From assembly GCA_002399405.1 (NCBI GenBank), contig DHDP01000011.1, positions 98,559 to 162,558 of the forward strand: a stretch of 64,000 nucleotides of DNA. Direction: 5' to 3'. The DNA comes from Treponema sp. UBA4873. Lineage in GTDB: Bacteria; Spirochaetota; Spirochaetia; Treponematales; Treponemataceae. Shown here piece after piece: positions 49,248 to 58,289 of the stretch (position 1 is its first letter; each line of letters begins with the position of its first letter). A model generated the notes under the pieces. It searched no databases. It saw nothing but the letters and a program-made list of their open reading frames with translations, and was not told where the DNA came from. The position numbers and the translations under genes are program-made.

Positions 49248-51596
49248 ATGAAATTTACTAACGGATTCTGGCTTACGCGCAGAGAATATACCGCGGAATA
49301 TGTGCGCGAAATATACAAATGGGACGCGGACGCATCGTCATTGACACTGTTCGCCCCGTTCAAAAAAATAGAAGGACGGGGAGACACGCTCAACATCGGT
49401 ATGATGACAGTAACATGTTCAAGCCCTGCGGAGAACGTGCTGCGTATCAGGCTCACGGGCCACGCGGGTCAAATCAGAAAAGGTCCGCTGTTCGACATCC
49501 CGCACGCCGATTATTCAGAGACGAAAGTGTCGACCGGCACCGGAAGTGCGTCAATCACGAGCGGGAAACTGACGCTGACCGTGAAGGAAGGATCGCCTGA
49601 CCTCACCTTCACAGCGGACGGTAAACCGCTTACAAAAACGGGTACGCGAGGAATTTCGCGCATGCAGCACGCGGACGGACGGATCTACACAGTCACCGAA
49701 CTTGCGCTCGGCGTGGGTGAACTCGTCTACGGATTCGGCGAGCGTTTTACGCCGTACGTCAAGAACGGACAGGTCGTCGACACATGGAACGAGGACGGCG
49801 GTACCGCGAGCGAAATCGCCTACAAGAGCATACCGTTCTACATGACGAACAAAAATTACGGCGTTTTCGTCAATCATCCGGGGAAAGTCAGTTTTGAAAC
49901 AGGAAGCGAAAAGGTCGAGGACGTGCAGTTCTCAGTCGAAGACGAATCGCTCGAATATTACCTGATTTACGGCGACACGCAGAAAGACATTCTTTCACGC
50001 TACACTTCCCTCACCGGACGCGCGCCGCTGCTTCCGAAATGGAGTTTCGGTCTCTGGCTCACGACGTCGTTCACTACAAACTACGACGAAAAAACAGTCA
50101 GTTCGTTCGTCGACGGCATGGCCTCACGCGACATTCCGCTGCGCGTATTCCACTTCGACTGTTTCTGGATGAAGGAATTCGAGTGGTGCAGTTTCGAATG
50201 GGATAGGGATATGTTCCCCGATCCCGTCGGCATGCTCAACCGTCTTCACTCAAAGGGACTTAAACTCTGCGTCTGGATAAACTCGTACATCGCGCAGAAA
50301 TCTCCGCTTTTTGCGGAGGCAGCGGAAAAAGAGTTTCTGCTCAGAAATGCCGACGGCACAGTGTGGCAGTGGGATATGTGGCAGGCGGGCATGGGACTCG
50401 TCGATTTCACTAATCCGCAGGCATACGCGTGGTATCAGCAGAAACTGAAGCGGCTGCTCGACATGGGTGTCGACTGCTTCAAGACTGATTTCGGCGAGCG
50501 TATTCCGTGTTTCGACAACGGATACGACGTCGCGTGGTACGACGGTTCCGATCCCGAAAAAATGCACAACTACTACACGTATCTCTACAACAAATGCGTA
50601 TTCGAACTGCTCGAAAAAGAAAAGGGACGCGGAGAAGCCGTCCTCTTTGCCCGCAGCGCGACTGCCGGCGGGCAGAAATTTCCGGTGCACTGGGGAGGCG
50701 ACAGCACAAGTCAATTCGTTTCAATGGCGGAAAGTCTCCGCGCAGGTCTTTCGCTTATGGACAGCGGCTTCTCGTTCTGGAGCCACGACATCGGCGGATT
50801 CGAGGAAACAGGTTCCGCCGATCTGTACAAACGGTGGGTCGCGTTCGGACTCTTTTCATCGCACAGCCGCCTGCACGGCTCGTCGTCATACCGCGTTCCG
50901 TGGGCATACGACGACGAGGCCTGCGACGTGCTCCGTTTCTTCGTCAAACAGAAATGCCGCCTCATGCCGTACATTTACGATGCGGCCGTGAACGCATCGC
51001 TCACCGGTGTTCCCGTCATGCGTCCGATGCATCTTGAATTTCCCGGTGACCCGAACTGCGCATACCTCGACAGGCAGTACATGTTCGGACCGGACATCCT
51101 CGTCGCGCCGGTATTTACGCCTGCGCCGGACGATGCTCCGGGTTCATCGGTCGCGCAGCCGTGTTATCTCCCCGACGGAAACTGGGTGCACTTTATTTCA
51201 GAGAAAAAAGTAAGCGGCGGAAAATGGTTCACCGACACGTACGATTACTTCAGTCTGCCCGTATTCGTGCGCGAAGGTACAATCATCCCGACCGGAAAAG
51301 AGGAAAAGAAACCCGACTACGATTACTCGGATCATATTGTCTGGCAGGTATTTCCAGGAACCGACGGAAAACAGTACGGCGGAACCGTAACCGATGAGAA
51401 AGGAAAAGCCGTACTCTCTCTTTCTGCCGAAAAAAGCAGTGCAGGTGCAATCGTGTTCAAACAGACGGGAACAGCGTCAGATGTAACGGTCGTCGTCAGA
51501 AATTTCGCCGCCACGTCGGGTACCGGCTGCACATTACGACAGTCTGGACATGATACTGTCGTAATACCTTCCGGGGAAACATTTACTGTAAGATAA
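49248..51596 (+). CDS. alpha-xylosidase, glycoside hydrolase family 31 (YicI/XylS type)
   Basis: 782 residues, typical of YicI (772). It removes alpha-linked xylose, for example from isoprimeverose or the ends of xyloglucan oligosaccharides. The catalytic nucleophile is Asp414 in FKTDFGERIP and the acid/base is Asp485 in HWGGDSTS; both agree with YicI positions (416 and 482). The N-terminal beta-sandwich (ELALGVGELVYGFGERFTPYVKNG), (beta/alpha)8 barrel and C-terminal beta domains are all present. There is no signal peptide, so it acts on imported oligosaccharides. It closes the importer operon. An ordinary alpha-glucosidase is less likely because the FKTDFGE motif is specific to the xylosidase group. 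Confidence 0.92.
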   Translation: MKFTNGFWLTRREYTAEYVREIYKWDADASSLTLFAPFKKIEGRGDTLNIGMMTVTCSSPAENVLRIRLTGHAGQIRKGPLFDIPHADYSETKVSTGTGSASITSGKLTLTVKEGSPDLTFTADGKPLTKTGTRGISRMQHADGRIYTVTELALGVGELVYGFGERFTPYVKNGQVVDTWNEDGGTASEIAYKSIPFYMTNKNYGVFVNHPGKVSFETGSEKVEDVQFSVEDESLEYYLIYGDTQKDILSRYTSLTGRAPLLPKWSFGLWLTTSFTTNYDEKTVSSFVDGMASRDIPLRVFHFDCFWMKEFEWCSFEWDRDMFPDPVGMLNRLHSKGLKLCVWINSYIAQKSPLFAEAAEKEFLLRNADGTVWQWDMWQAGMGLVDFTNPQAYAWYQQKLKRLLDMGVDCFKTDFGERIPCFDNGYDVAWYDGSDPEKMHNYYTYLYNKCVFELLEKEKGRGEAVLFARSATAGGQKFPVHWGGDSTSQFVSMAESLRAGLSLMDSGFSFWSHDIGGFEETGSADLYKRWVAFGLFSSHSRLHGSSSYRVPWAYDDEACDVLRFFVKQKCRLMPYIYDAAVNASLTGVPVMRPMHLEFPGDPNCAYLDRQYMFGPDILVAPVFTPAPDDAPGSSVAQPCYLPDGNWVHFISEKKVSGGKWFTDTYDYFSLPVFVREGTIIPTGKEEKKPDYDYSDHIVWQVFPGTDGKQYGGTVTDEKGKAVLSLSAEKSSAGAIVFKQTGTASDVTVVVRNFAATSGTGCTLRQSGHDTVVIPSGETFTVR

Positions 51597-51638
51597 TGTT
51601 TCACGGTTGTAAGGAAGAACAAGTGTAAATAGCGGAGC

Positions 51639-51669
51639 AGTCCCGGAAGTAAAACATTCGGGACTGCCT
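51639..51669 (+). repeat. hairpin after the GH31 operon
   Basis: GCAGTCCCG and CGGGACTGC form a 9-bp perfect stem with a 13-nt loop. It lacks a T-run, so termination may need another factor. Confidence 0.55.
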
Positions 51670-51676
51670 GCCTGTA

Positions 51677-51705
51677 TTCACAAATTCTTATTATTCTGAT
51701 ATAAT
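51677..51705 (+). promoter_or_regulatory. promoter of the LacI-sensor kinase gene, very short leader
   Basis: TTCACA (51677-51682), a 17-bp spacer and extended -10 TGATATAAT (TATAAT at 51700-51705). The ATG at 51718 follows after 12 nt, leaving a leader of only about 6 nt and no ribosome-binding site. Confidence 0.65.
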
Positions 51706-51717
51706 TCCCGTATACGT

Positions 51718-53814
51718 ATGAGAATTGCCGTATATGTCAATAACCTTGACGAAAGTTACCAGATTCTTTTCTACAATGCAGTCCGAATCCGGGCAAAATT
51801 ATTCAACATGGATATACTTTGTATCCAGCAGGAAACACTTACAAGTAAGAATGATGATCCGTTCCCGTCACATAAATTTGTTTCAGCAGACGGTATAATC
51901 ATCCTGTTTGCGACGCTCGTAGACAGACCTGTAACCCGTCTGGCAGACCAGATGAAAACGTTATTCAGCTCTATTCCGGTTATTTCCGCTGGTATAGAAA
52001 TCCCGGACATTCCGTCAGTCGTCATAAAAACAAAATCGTCGATGGAACAGCTTATGATGCACCTCCTCTCTTTCCATCGCTATCGTAAATTTCTCTACAT
52101 AAGTGGTCCTCCGGGACACCCGGACAATATAATCCGCGAATCGGTTTTCCGCACCTCTCTAAAAGATGCAGGGATGACAGATAATACAATTTCATGGGAT
52201 ATAATCAATGCTTACTTCAGCGAATACAGCGGAATGTTCGCTCTACAGGAATATATAAAATCAAATCCCGCAAATCCCCCTGACGTAATCGTATGTGCGA
52301 ACGACACGACAGCGATAGGAGCGTTGAAAATGCTGAACATGCAGGAAGACGCCGGCTGGGAAAAATGCGCCATTACGGGATTTGACGATGTGGAAAAAAT
52401 ACGAACCGACATTACAGGATTGACGACAGTACGGCAGCCGATTGATACGATGGGCAGTCTTTCTGTAGACCTGATGCATAAAATGCTGACAGGACAGGAA
52501 ACTCCCTCTGTTTTACATATCGATTCCTCGCTTGTTATACGGACTTCGTGCGGCTGCGGTTCGAAACCGGGCAGTAAAATAATACCGCAGGAAACTGACA
52601 GCCCCGATATTTGCAATAAAGAATCAATGAACAGCTATATTGCCCGTATGCAGTATGAAAACCTGAAATCAAATCTTGCGCAGCAGTACGTCAGCTTTTT
52701 CGGTCAGGACGTAAACCTTGCACCGGATATGGCAGGCGTTATTGTATCACTGAGGAATTTTCTCGGCAACGTAAATGTTAATACATTCTATTTCTGTCTT
52801 TTTGAACCGGCAGCCACAGTACCCGAAGAAGGAATGCTTGTTTACAAAAAAGAAGGAAACACTGAAAAAAAATTCGAACCATATAAAAAGATCAGACTCA
52901 AATCTTTCTTCGCCGCGGATCTGTTCAAATCGGGCGGCACACCTTCGCATAGAATCCTTCATTACCTTGCGTCGGGAACAGAGCGTCTGGGTTTCATTAT
53001 TTATGATGCAGACGAAACAAATTACCCGCAGATGTGCAGTTGTGCAGTATTTCTTTCAACAGGATTAAAACGGATTTATGCACTTGAAGAAGAAAAAAAA
53101 CGCAGCAGGCTGCTTGAACTGGAAGTCCAACGCAGGACACGAAACCTTATCGATACAAACAGAAAACTCCAGATAGAATCAAAAAAGCGAATCAAGGTTG
53201 AAGCTGAGGTATTGAAAATAAGTGAACTGGAACGGCGGAGATTCAGCATGGACATGCATGACGATATCTGTCAGCGGCTCGCCGGTATCTCCATGATGTG
53301 CAGAGGTATGGCAGAAGGAAATTCCCAGTTGGGGGAATTGTCGGAGCTTATTGAAGAAACACTGAAACGGACACGCCAATATGTTCATAATTCTTTTCCG
53401 GTCGAACTTGAATCTCTCGGGATGCGGCAGGGAATTGAACAATTATGCTATACGACGGAACAGCAGAGCTGCGGAACGCTGAAAGTTCCTTTCACATGGA
53501 ATGTAAAAGGAGATATAAAACTTAACAGCACCGATGAAATCAATGTCTACCGTATTATTCAGGAAGCTATCCATAATGCCGTAAAGCATGCACAGGCGTC
53601 CGAGATAGCAGTATCCGTATTACAAACAGAAAACGGAATCGATATTTCGATCAAAGACAACGGTACAGGAAACGACTCACTGGCAATCCAAAAACGCGGG
53701 GTAGGAATCGGGCTTAACTCCATGAAGTACAGAGCGGATCAAATGGGCGGGACGTGCCGGATTGTATCGTCCGAAAAGTCAGGAACTTCCGTTTTGCTGC
53801 ATATACCTGTTTAA
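51718..53814 (+). CDS. soluble histidine kinase with LacI-like sugar-sensing domain
   Basis: 698 residues, no signal peptide and no membrane helix. Residues about 1-275 are a LacI/periplasmic-binding-protein-type ligand domain lacking the DNA-binding head (MRIAVYVNNLDESYQILFYNAVRIRAK, VIVCANDTTAIGALKML, AITGFDDVEKIRTDITGLTTVRQP). A linker region with a CGCGS motif and coiled coil (about 445-500) follows. The NarL-partner kinase core has His514 in MDMHDDICQRL, NAVKHAQA (N box) and GVGIGLNSMKYRADQMGG (G boxes). It should bind a cytoplasmic sugar and autophosphorylate. The probable partner is the NarL-type regulator at 57624-58271, across the importer genes. Confidence 0.88.
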   Translation: MRIAVYVNNLDESYQILFYNAVRIRAKLFNMDILCIQQETLTSKNDDPFPSHKFVSADGIIILFATLVDRPVTRLADQMKTLFSSIPVISAGIEIPDIPSVVIKTKSSMEQLMMHLLSFHRYRKFLYISGPPGHPDNIIRESVFRTSLKDAGMTDNTISWDIINAYFSEYSGMFALQEYIKSNPANPPDVIVCANDTTAIGALKMLNMQEDAGWEKCAITGFDDVEKIRTDITGLTTVRQPIDTMGSLSVDLMHKMLTGQETPSVLHIDSSLVIRTSCGCGSKPGSKIIPQETDSPDICNKESMNSYIARMQYENLKSNLAQQYVSFFGQDVNLAPDMAGVIVSLRNFLGNVNVNTFYFCLFEPAATVPEEGMLVYKKEGNTEKKFEPYKKIRLKSFFAADLFKSGGTPSHRILHYLASGTERLGFIIYDADETNYPQMCSCAVFLSTGLKRIYALEEEKKRSRLLELEVQRRTRNLIDTNRKLQIESKKRIKVEAEVLKISELERRRFSMDMHDDICQRLAGISMMCRGMAEGNSQLGELSELIEETLKRTRQYVHNSFPVELESLGMRQGIEQLCYTTEQQSCGTLKVPFTWNVKGDIKLNSTDEINVYRIIQEAIHNAVKHAQASEIAVSVLQTENGIDISIKDNGTGNDSLAIQKRGVGIGLNSMKYRADQMGGTCRIVSSEKSGTSVLLHIPV

Positions 53815-53833
53815 AATTCCTTCCGTTCATGTT

Positions 53834-53872
53834 ATAAAAATGGGCCGAAACCGTCCGACACGGTTCCGGCCC
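53834..53872 (-). terminator. terminator of the LplABC-type importer operon
   Basis: GGGCCG-AACCG pairs with CGGTT-CGGCCC (53842-53872, one mismatch). On the minus strand it is followed by ATTTTTATAA. It lies between the convergent kinase gene and the last permease gene and serves mainly the minus strand. Confidence 0.75.
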
Positions 53873-53896
53873 GGAGGTGGTAAAACAAAAAAGCGC

Positions 53897-54850
53897 CTAT
53901 TCTTTTACTCCGCCGACAGCAATGCCGACAATAAAATATTTCTGCATAAACGGATAAACAATAAGGATCGGTACAGTTGCAACTACAGTAATGGCGGCAC
54001 GGATGCTGACAGGCGTGACCATACTGCCCGCCCCGCCTGCCCCTGCAATGGCAAGAGCGCCGGCATCGGCCGCGCTGTGACTCTGATTCTGGCTCGACTG
54101 AAGAAATTCCATGAGCACATACTGGAGAGAGTGCAGATTTACTTTTCCGGAAGCGAACAGATATGTATCGAACCAGCTGTTCCATGCTCCGACGGCCACA
54201 AAAAGCGCTACCATTGCGATAGTCGGAACAATAAGCGGCATAATAATCCTGACGAAAATGCGAAATTCACCGGCACCGTCTATCCGTGCAGATTCTATGA
54301 AACTGTCAGGCAGAGTGTTTATGTATGTCCGCACGAGAATAAAATTAAAAACGTCGATAAGATTCGGAACAATATAAACTGAAAATTTATTAAGAAGTCC
54401 CAGATTCCTGATAAGGAAATATCCGGGGATGAGACCGGCACTTACATACATTGAAACGACGAGAATTGCCGTAAGCGGCCTGCGCAGTACATATTCTTTT
54501 CTGCTTAAAGAATATGCAAGCATGCTGGTAAGAAACACATTGAGCACAGTCTGCAGAATCGTGCGCATGACTGATACCCTGAATGCGTTAAAAATCGCTC
54601 CCGTCGCAAACACTGCTTTGTAATTCTGCCATGTAAATATCCGTGGCCTGAATTTTATTCCGCCCCGCAGCGAATCAAGACCGTCGTTAAACGACAGCGC
54701 AACCGTATTCCAGAACGGATACAGCGTCACGACAACCAGAAATGTCAGTATAATAAAATTTATACCGTTGAAAACATGATTGCTGATTACAGTCCGTCGT
54801 TTTGCATCCGCATATTCCGAACGGGCAGTATCTACATTAAAATCCGTCAT
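53897..54850 (-). CDS. carbohydrate ABC transporter permease (LplC/YtcP type)
   Basis: 317 residues with six membrane helices. The EAA loop is ESARIDGAGEFRIFVRIIMPLIVP (about 197-220). The N terminus and ISNHVFNGINFIILTFLVVVTLYPFWNTVALSFND opening are typical of the YtcP group that works with LplB/YteP and large lipoprotein binding proteins on plant polysaccharide fragments. Its start overlaps the upstream permease gene by 4 bp. It is the last gene of the minus-strand operon. Confidence 0.92.
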   Translation of the reverse strand: MTDFNVDTARSEYADAKRRTVISNHVFNGINFIILTFLVVVTLYPFWNTVALSFNDGLDSLRGGIKFRPRIFTWQNYKAVFATGAIFNAFRVSVMRTILQTVLNVFLTSMLAYSLSRKEYVLRRPLTAILVVSMYVSAGLIPGYFLIRNLGLLNKFSVYIVPNLIDVFNFILVRTYINTLPDSFIESARIDGAGEFRIFVRIIMPLIVPTIAMVALFVAVGAWNSWFDTYLFASGKVNLHSLQYVLMEFLQSSQNQSHSAADAGALAIAGAGGAGSMVTPVSIRAAITVVATVPILIVYPFMQKYFIVGIAVGGVKE

Positions 54851-55821
54851 ATAAGGCGCTCCTCACCGCTTCTTTTCGCAATCCAGTTTGCAAACAGCAG
54901 AAAAGCTATGTTGACCACATTCTTGAAAATACCGGCAGCGGTTGCAAGCGCATAGTTGAAACTGGAAAAACCATAACGCAGCACATACAAATCGACAGTC
55001 TGTGCAACATCCTGAATCATTCCGTTCTGCAGAAAAAACGGCATTTCGAAGTTTGCGTCAAGAATATGTCCCGCGCTCATAATCATCATGATAATTACCG
55101 TCGAACGTATGCCTGGCAGCGTTATGTGCGTCATTTTCTGCATTCGTCCGGCACCGTCTATTTCCGCCGCCTCGTACAGGGAGGGATCTATAGCAGTTAT
55201 CGCCCCGAGATATACTATTGTATTCCATCCGACCTCTTTCCAGACATACGTCCATCCGATAATCCACCAGAAGTATTTCGGTTCGGACAGCCAGAGAACG
55301 GGCGACTTCATAAATCCCAAAGACATCAGGATATTATTAACGGTTCCGTCCTCAACGGAAAACATCGACGAAACGAGCCCCGTAACGATAACCCACGAAA
55401 GAAAATGGGGCAGATATGAAACAGTCTGTATAATCCGTTTTAAACCGATATGTTTCAGTTCATTCAGCAGCAGTGCAATAATTATTGCAGTAATATACCC
55501 GAGAACCGTACTTATGACGCTCATGCACACAGTATTGCGGAGCGCGAGAAGGAATTCCCTGTCCTTAAACAGAAATACGAACCATTTCAATCCGACCCAT
55601 TTCTGCTGCATAAGATGCTTTGCAGGTTTGTAATCCTGGAAAGCCATTGTCCATCCCCATAGTGGAACAAACTTAAAAATAAAAACATAAACAACGAGCG
55701 GCAGCGACATATATACAAGCTGCCTTTGTTTCATAATTTTCTGCCAGAAAGTTTTCTTCGGATTAATAATTCCGGCAGAGATGTCCCGGTTTTTTTTATA
55801 CATATTTTTACCCGTGATCAT
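54847..55821 (-). CDS. carbohydrate ABC transporter permease (LplB/YteP type)
   Basis: 324 residues. The family opening FVPLWGWTMAFQDYKPAK and the EAA loop YEAAEIDGAGRMQKMTHITLPGIRSTVIIM (about 212-241) are clear, with six membrane helices. It pairs with the LplC-type permease. Start uncertain: the ATG at 55821 lies almost against a GAGGA site, and an in-frame ATG at 55803 has only a weak GGG upstream. No ATPase gene accompanies the operon. Confidence 0.9.
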   Translation of the reverse strand: MITGKNMYKKNRDISAGIINPKKTFWQKIMKQRQLVYMSLPLVVYVFIFKFVPLWGWTMAFQDYKPAKHLMQQKWVGLKWFVFLFKDREFLLALRNTVCMSVISTVLGYITAIIIALLLNELKHIGLKRIIQTVSYLPHFLSWVIVTGLVSSMFSVEDGTVNNILMSLGFMKSPVLWLSEPKYFWWIIGWTYVWKEVGWNTIVYLGAITAIDPSLYEAAEIDGAGRMQKMTHITLPGIRSTVIIMMIMSAGHILDANFEMPFFLQNGMIQDVAQTVDLYVLRYGFSSFNYALATAAGIFKNVVNIAFLLFANWIAKRSGEERLI

Positions 55822-55876
55822 TCCTCAACACGGTCTGATTTATACATGGAATCAGGCCGCATTTTCAGAATGCTAA

Positions 55877-57532
55877 TTATTTTGAACCGTATTTTTCAAT
55901 TCGTGCATCAAGTTTTTCCTGCATGAAAGCATTATATTTGTCTATCTGTGCGTCGTCGAGGGCCTTTGCATATTCGGTCCAGTTCTTTTCGAAATCCTCC
56001 GGTTTACCCATAATAATTCTCGGCAGATATTTACGGTATGCCTGTGAGCATTTGTTAAGCGCAAGCTGTGTTTCAGATCCGTCGGGCGGAACTTCCTGCC
56101 ACATCGGAAACCACGGTGTATTTTCGGGCGGATCTCTGTCCATAAGCTCAGCGTCACTCGATACACCGTACGCTTTCCAGAGCTCCACATCTTCGGTTTT
56201 CTGGTCGGCGAGGAATTCTGACGGAATGTAATTCATTTCGCATGCATACCCGTCGCTGAACGAACCTTCCATTTTCGGAGCAGTCTGATACCACAAATCG
56301 GCCTTGTTGCGGAGTATCCATGCAGCGTCCTTCTGCTCATCGCGCTGTTCCTGCGTGCGGTACGGATGATGATCCGCGTCGTACTGCCAGTCCTCACCTT
56401 CGATTCCCCAGTGAAGTACGCGCTGAGTTTCTTCATCAAGTTGTGCGTCTATAAACCGGATTACACGGACCGGATCCTTGCATTTTGTCGTAATGCCGAA
56501 TCCCCTGCGGATATTTGGCAGCGAGCGGTTGCGGTAATGAGGCGTGATCGACTCGTCGAATACAACAGGAAGCGGAGCCATTGTACGATCGTGCATTTTT
56601 GCGACATCAAGCGCATTCATGGCGTCGTTGAACTGCCACCGCTGGTCGTGCATACCGAGGACACGTCCCGAAGAAAGTTTTGCAATATACTGGTCATAGT
56701 TGTCCACAAAGCACGACTTATCGATAATACCCTTCGCATTTTCCTCACAGAGTTTTCTGAACCAGCGTTTTGAAATATCCTGATTCAGAAAATCACGGTA
56801 CGTCCATTTTCCGTCAATTTTGTCGACCGTACCGTTGCCGTCGTTCGGGTATCCGGCACAAAAATTCGGTGGATTAATAAGACAGAAATCGTGCCAGTCA
56901 TACGTAAGAATCGTAAAAGGAATCGTCGGCATACCGTTGATTGCCGGATATTTCTTAACATATTTTTCGATAAGATCGAAATATTCATCAACGGTTTTTA
57001 CCTGCGGATATCCGAATTCCTTAAGCACGTCCTTCTGTATCCACAGGGCGGAATCGCCGTAATAAGTGCTCTGATCCCGGCCGTCCAGAACACCCCAGTT
57101 CGGCAGGCAGTAAATATGTCCGTCATCTTCCGTCATTTTTTTCCATGCGGAAGCATAATGTTTTTTTATATTGGGACCGTATTTTTCAATCAGGTCTTCA
57201 AGGGGAATAAGCGCTCCGGCATCCTGAAATTTCGTACTGTCCACTTCCACAAGATCGGGATAATCGCCCGATGCAATAAGAACACCGATTTTCTGATCCT
57301 TATCCCCGACAAGAATATCCCACGTAAAATCCACGTTGTATTTTTCCTTAATCCATTTGTAGATTTTATTGTCAGCAGGCGGCTGCTGTTTCTGCTGGAT
57401 AGTAAAAACGGAGATAGTAAGCGGTTTTTTACTGTTGTATGCTTCTGTCGTTCCCCCCTCTTTTTTATTGCATCCTGTTATACCTGTGCAAAAAAGCATC
57501 ACGAGCCAAACCAAAACAACCCCTTTTCTCAT
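55877..57532 (-). CDS. lipoprotein carbohydrate-binding protein (LplA/YtcQ type)
   Basis: 551 residues, the large form of extracytoplasmic solute-binding protein paired with LplBC permeases. A lipoprotein signal peptide with lipobox ITGC (Cys21) anchors it to the membrane. The N-terminal lobe contains KPLTISVFTIQQ, YNVDFTWDILVGDKDQKIGVLIASGDYPDLVEVD and EDLIEKYGPNIKKHY. A MRKGV start with a strong AAGGAGG site fixes the beginning. The ligand is probably a xylo-oligosaccharide, because GH43, GH8 and GH3 enzymes are encoded next to it. Confidence 0.92.
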   Translation of the reverse strand: MRKGVVLVWLVMLFCTGITGCNKKEGGTTEAYNSKKPLTISVFTIQQKQQPPADNKIYKWIKEKYNVDFTWDILVGDKDQKIGVLIASGDYPDLVEVDSTKFQDAGALIPLEDLIEKYGPNIKKHYASAWKKMTEDDGHIYCLPNWGVLDGRDQSTYYGDSALWIQKDVLKEFGYPQVKTVDEYFDLIEKYVKKYPAINGMPTIPFTILTYDWHDFCLINPPNFCAGYPNDGNGTVDKIDGKWTYRDFLNQDISKRWFRKLCEENAKGIIDKSCFVDNYDQYIAKLSSGRVLGMHDQRWQFNDAMNALDVAKMHDRTMAPLPVVFDESITPHYRNRSLPNIRRGFGITTKCKDPVRVIRFIDAQLDEETQRVLHWGIEGEDWQYDADHHPYRTQEQRDEQKDAAWILRNKADLWYQTAPKMEGSFSDGYACEMNYIPSEFLADQKTEDVELWKAYGVSSDAELMDRDPPENTPWFPMWQEVPPDGSETQLALNKCSQAYRKYLPRIIMGKPEDFEKNWTEYAKALDDAQIDKYNAFMQEKLDARIEKYGSK

Positions 57533-57585
57533 TATATTCCTCCTTAATTGGAATCCACATAAAAGTGTACATCACTTAGAGGAAA

Positions 57586-57614
57586 ACAATATCGGGAGAA
57601 TTACCTATGCTCAA
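57586..57614 (-). promoter_or_regulatory. promoter of the LplABC-type importer operon
   Basis: Minus strand TTGAGC (57609-57614), a 17-bp spacer and TATTGT (57586-57591); start near 57579, with a leader of about 47 nt and an AAGGAGG site. Confidence 0.55.
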
Positions 57615-57623
57615 TCTGCTTAA

Positions 57624-58271
57624 TCAGGTACCTTTGTGCCCCCATTCTATGGCAAGCTGCCTGAGTTCCTGAGATGTTTCACAATGCAGTTTCAACTTCA
57701 TATGCTCTTTATGCGTATCGACGGTTTTTGTACTCAATCCCAACCGTGCAGCGATTTCTACGGTACCGAGTCCCTGTCCCATAAACGTAAAAATCTGAAG
57801 CTGACGGTCGGAAAGTGCCGATATACTGTCTTTTTTTTCCACAGCAGTATTTATTCTGTTTTCTTTACTTCGTACAGATTCTTTTTTACTCAAATATATT
57901 TTTCCCTGCATAACGGTTCTGATTGCAGTAAGCACACTGCTGCCCGCTTCCTCTTTCATTATGTACCCGGAGGCACCGGCTTTGATTGCACGGGACGCAT
58001 AATAACGCTCGTCATGCATAGAGAGTACAAGTATTTTCAGCTGAGGTTGAATCGCGTGAACATTTTTAATAAAATCAAGACCGTCCTCGTTGCCGAGATT
58101 TAAATCAACGACGGCAAGATCCGGCTGCTTTGTCCTGATTATTTCCATTGCATCACTGCTGTTTTCCGCTTCCCCGGCTATTGAAAAGAGCGGTTGCGAG
58201 GTCAAAAGAGCGGCAAGTCCTTTACTGAAAATAGGATGATCCTCTACGATTAAAACATTTGTCTGCGGCAT
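57624..58271 (-). CDS. NarL/FixJ-family response regulator
   Basis: 215 residues. The receiver domain has the acidic pocket VEDHP, phosphoacceptor Asp56 in LAVVDLNLGNEDG, and Lys in GYIMKEEAG. The C-terminal LuxR-type helix-turn-helix is SALSDRQLQIFTFMGQGLGTVEIAARLGLSTKTVDTHKEHMKLKL (about 150-195). It is probably phosphorylated by the soluble LacI-sensor kinase, which is of the NarL-partner class. It lies between the GH43 gene and the importer genes and likely controls them. Its ATG comes 6 nt after an extended -10 box. Confidence 0.92.
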   Translation of the reverse strand: MPQTNVLIVEDHPIFSKGLAALLTSQPLFSIAGEAENSSDAMEIIRTKQPDLAVVDLNLGNEDGLDFIKNVHAIQPQLKILVLSMHDERYYASRAIKAGASGYIMKEEAGSSVLTAIRTVMQGKIYLSKKESVRSKENRINTAVEKKDSISALSDRQLQIFTFMGQGLGTVEIAARLGLSTKTVDTHKEHMKLKLHCETSQELRQLAIEWGHKGT

Positions 58272-58277
58272 GTCAAT

Positions 58278-58286
58278 AGTATACCA
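58278..58286 (-). promoter_or_regulatory. extended -10 of the NarL-type regulator gene, start codon near +1
   Basis: Minus strand TGGTATACT (TATACT at 58278-58283), then 6 nt and the ATG at 58271. No ribosome-binding site and a poor -35. The promoter sits between the GH43 stop codon and this start. Confidence 0.55.
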
Positions 58287-58289
58287 CGA

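Noticed and set aside
53762..54382. 206-codon plus-strand frame after the sensor kinase
   Set aside because: It overlaps the kinase end in another frame, crosses the terminator and is antisense to the LplC-type permease.
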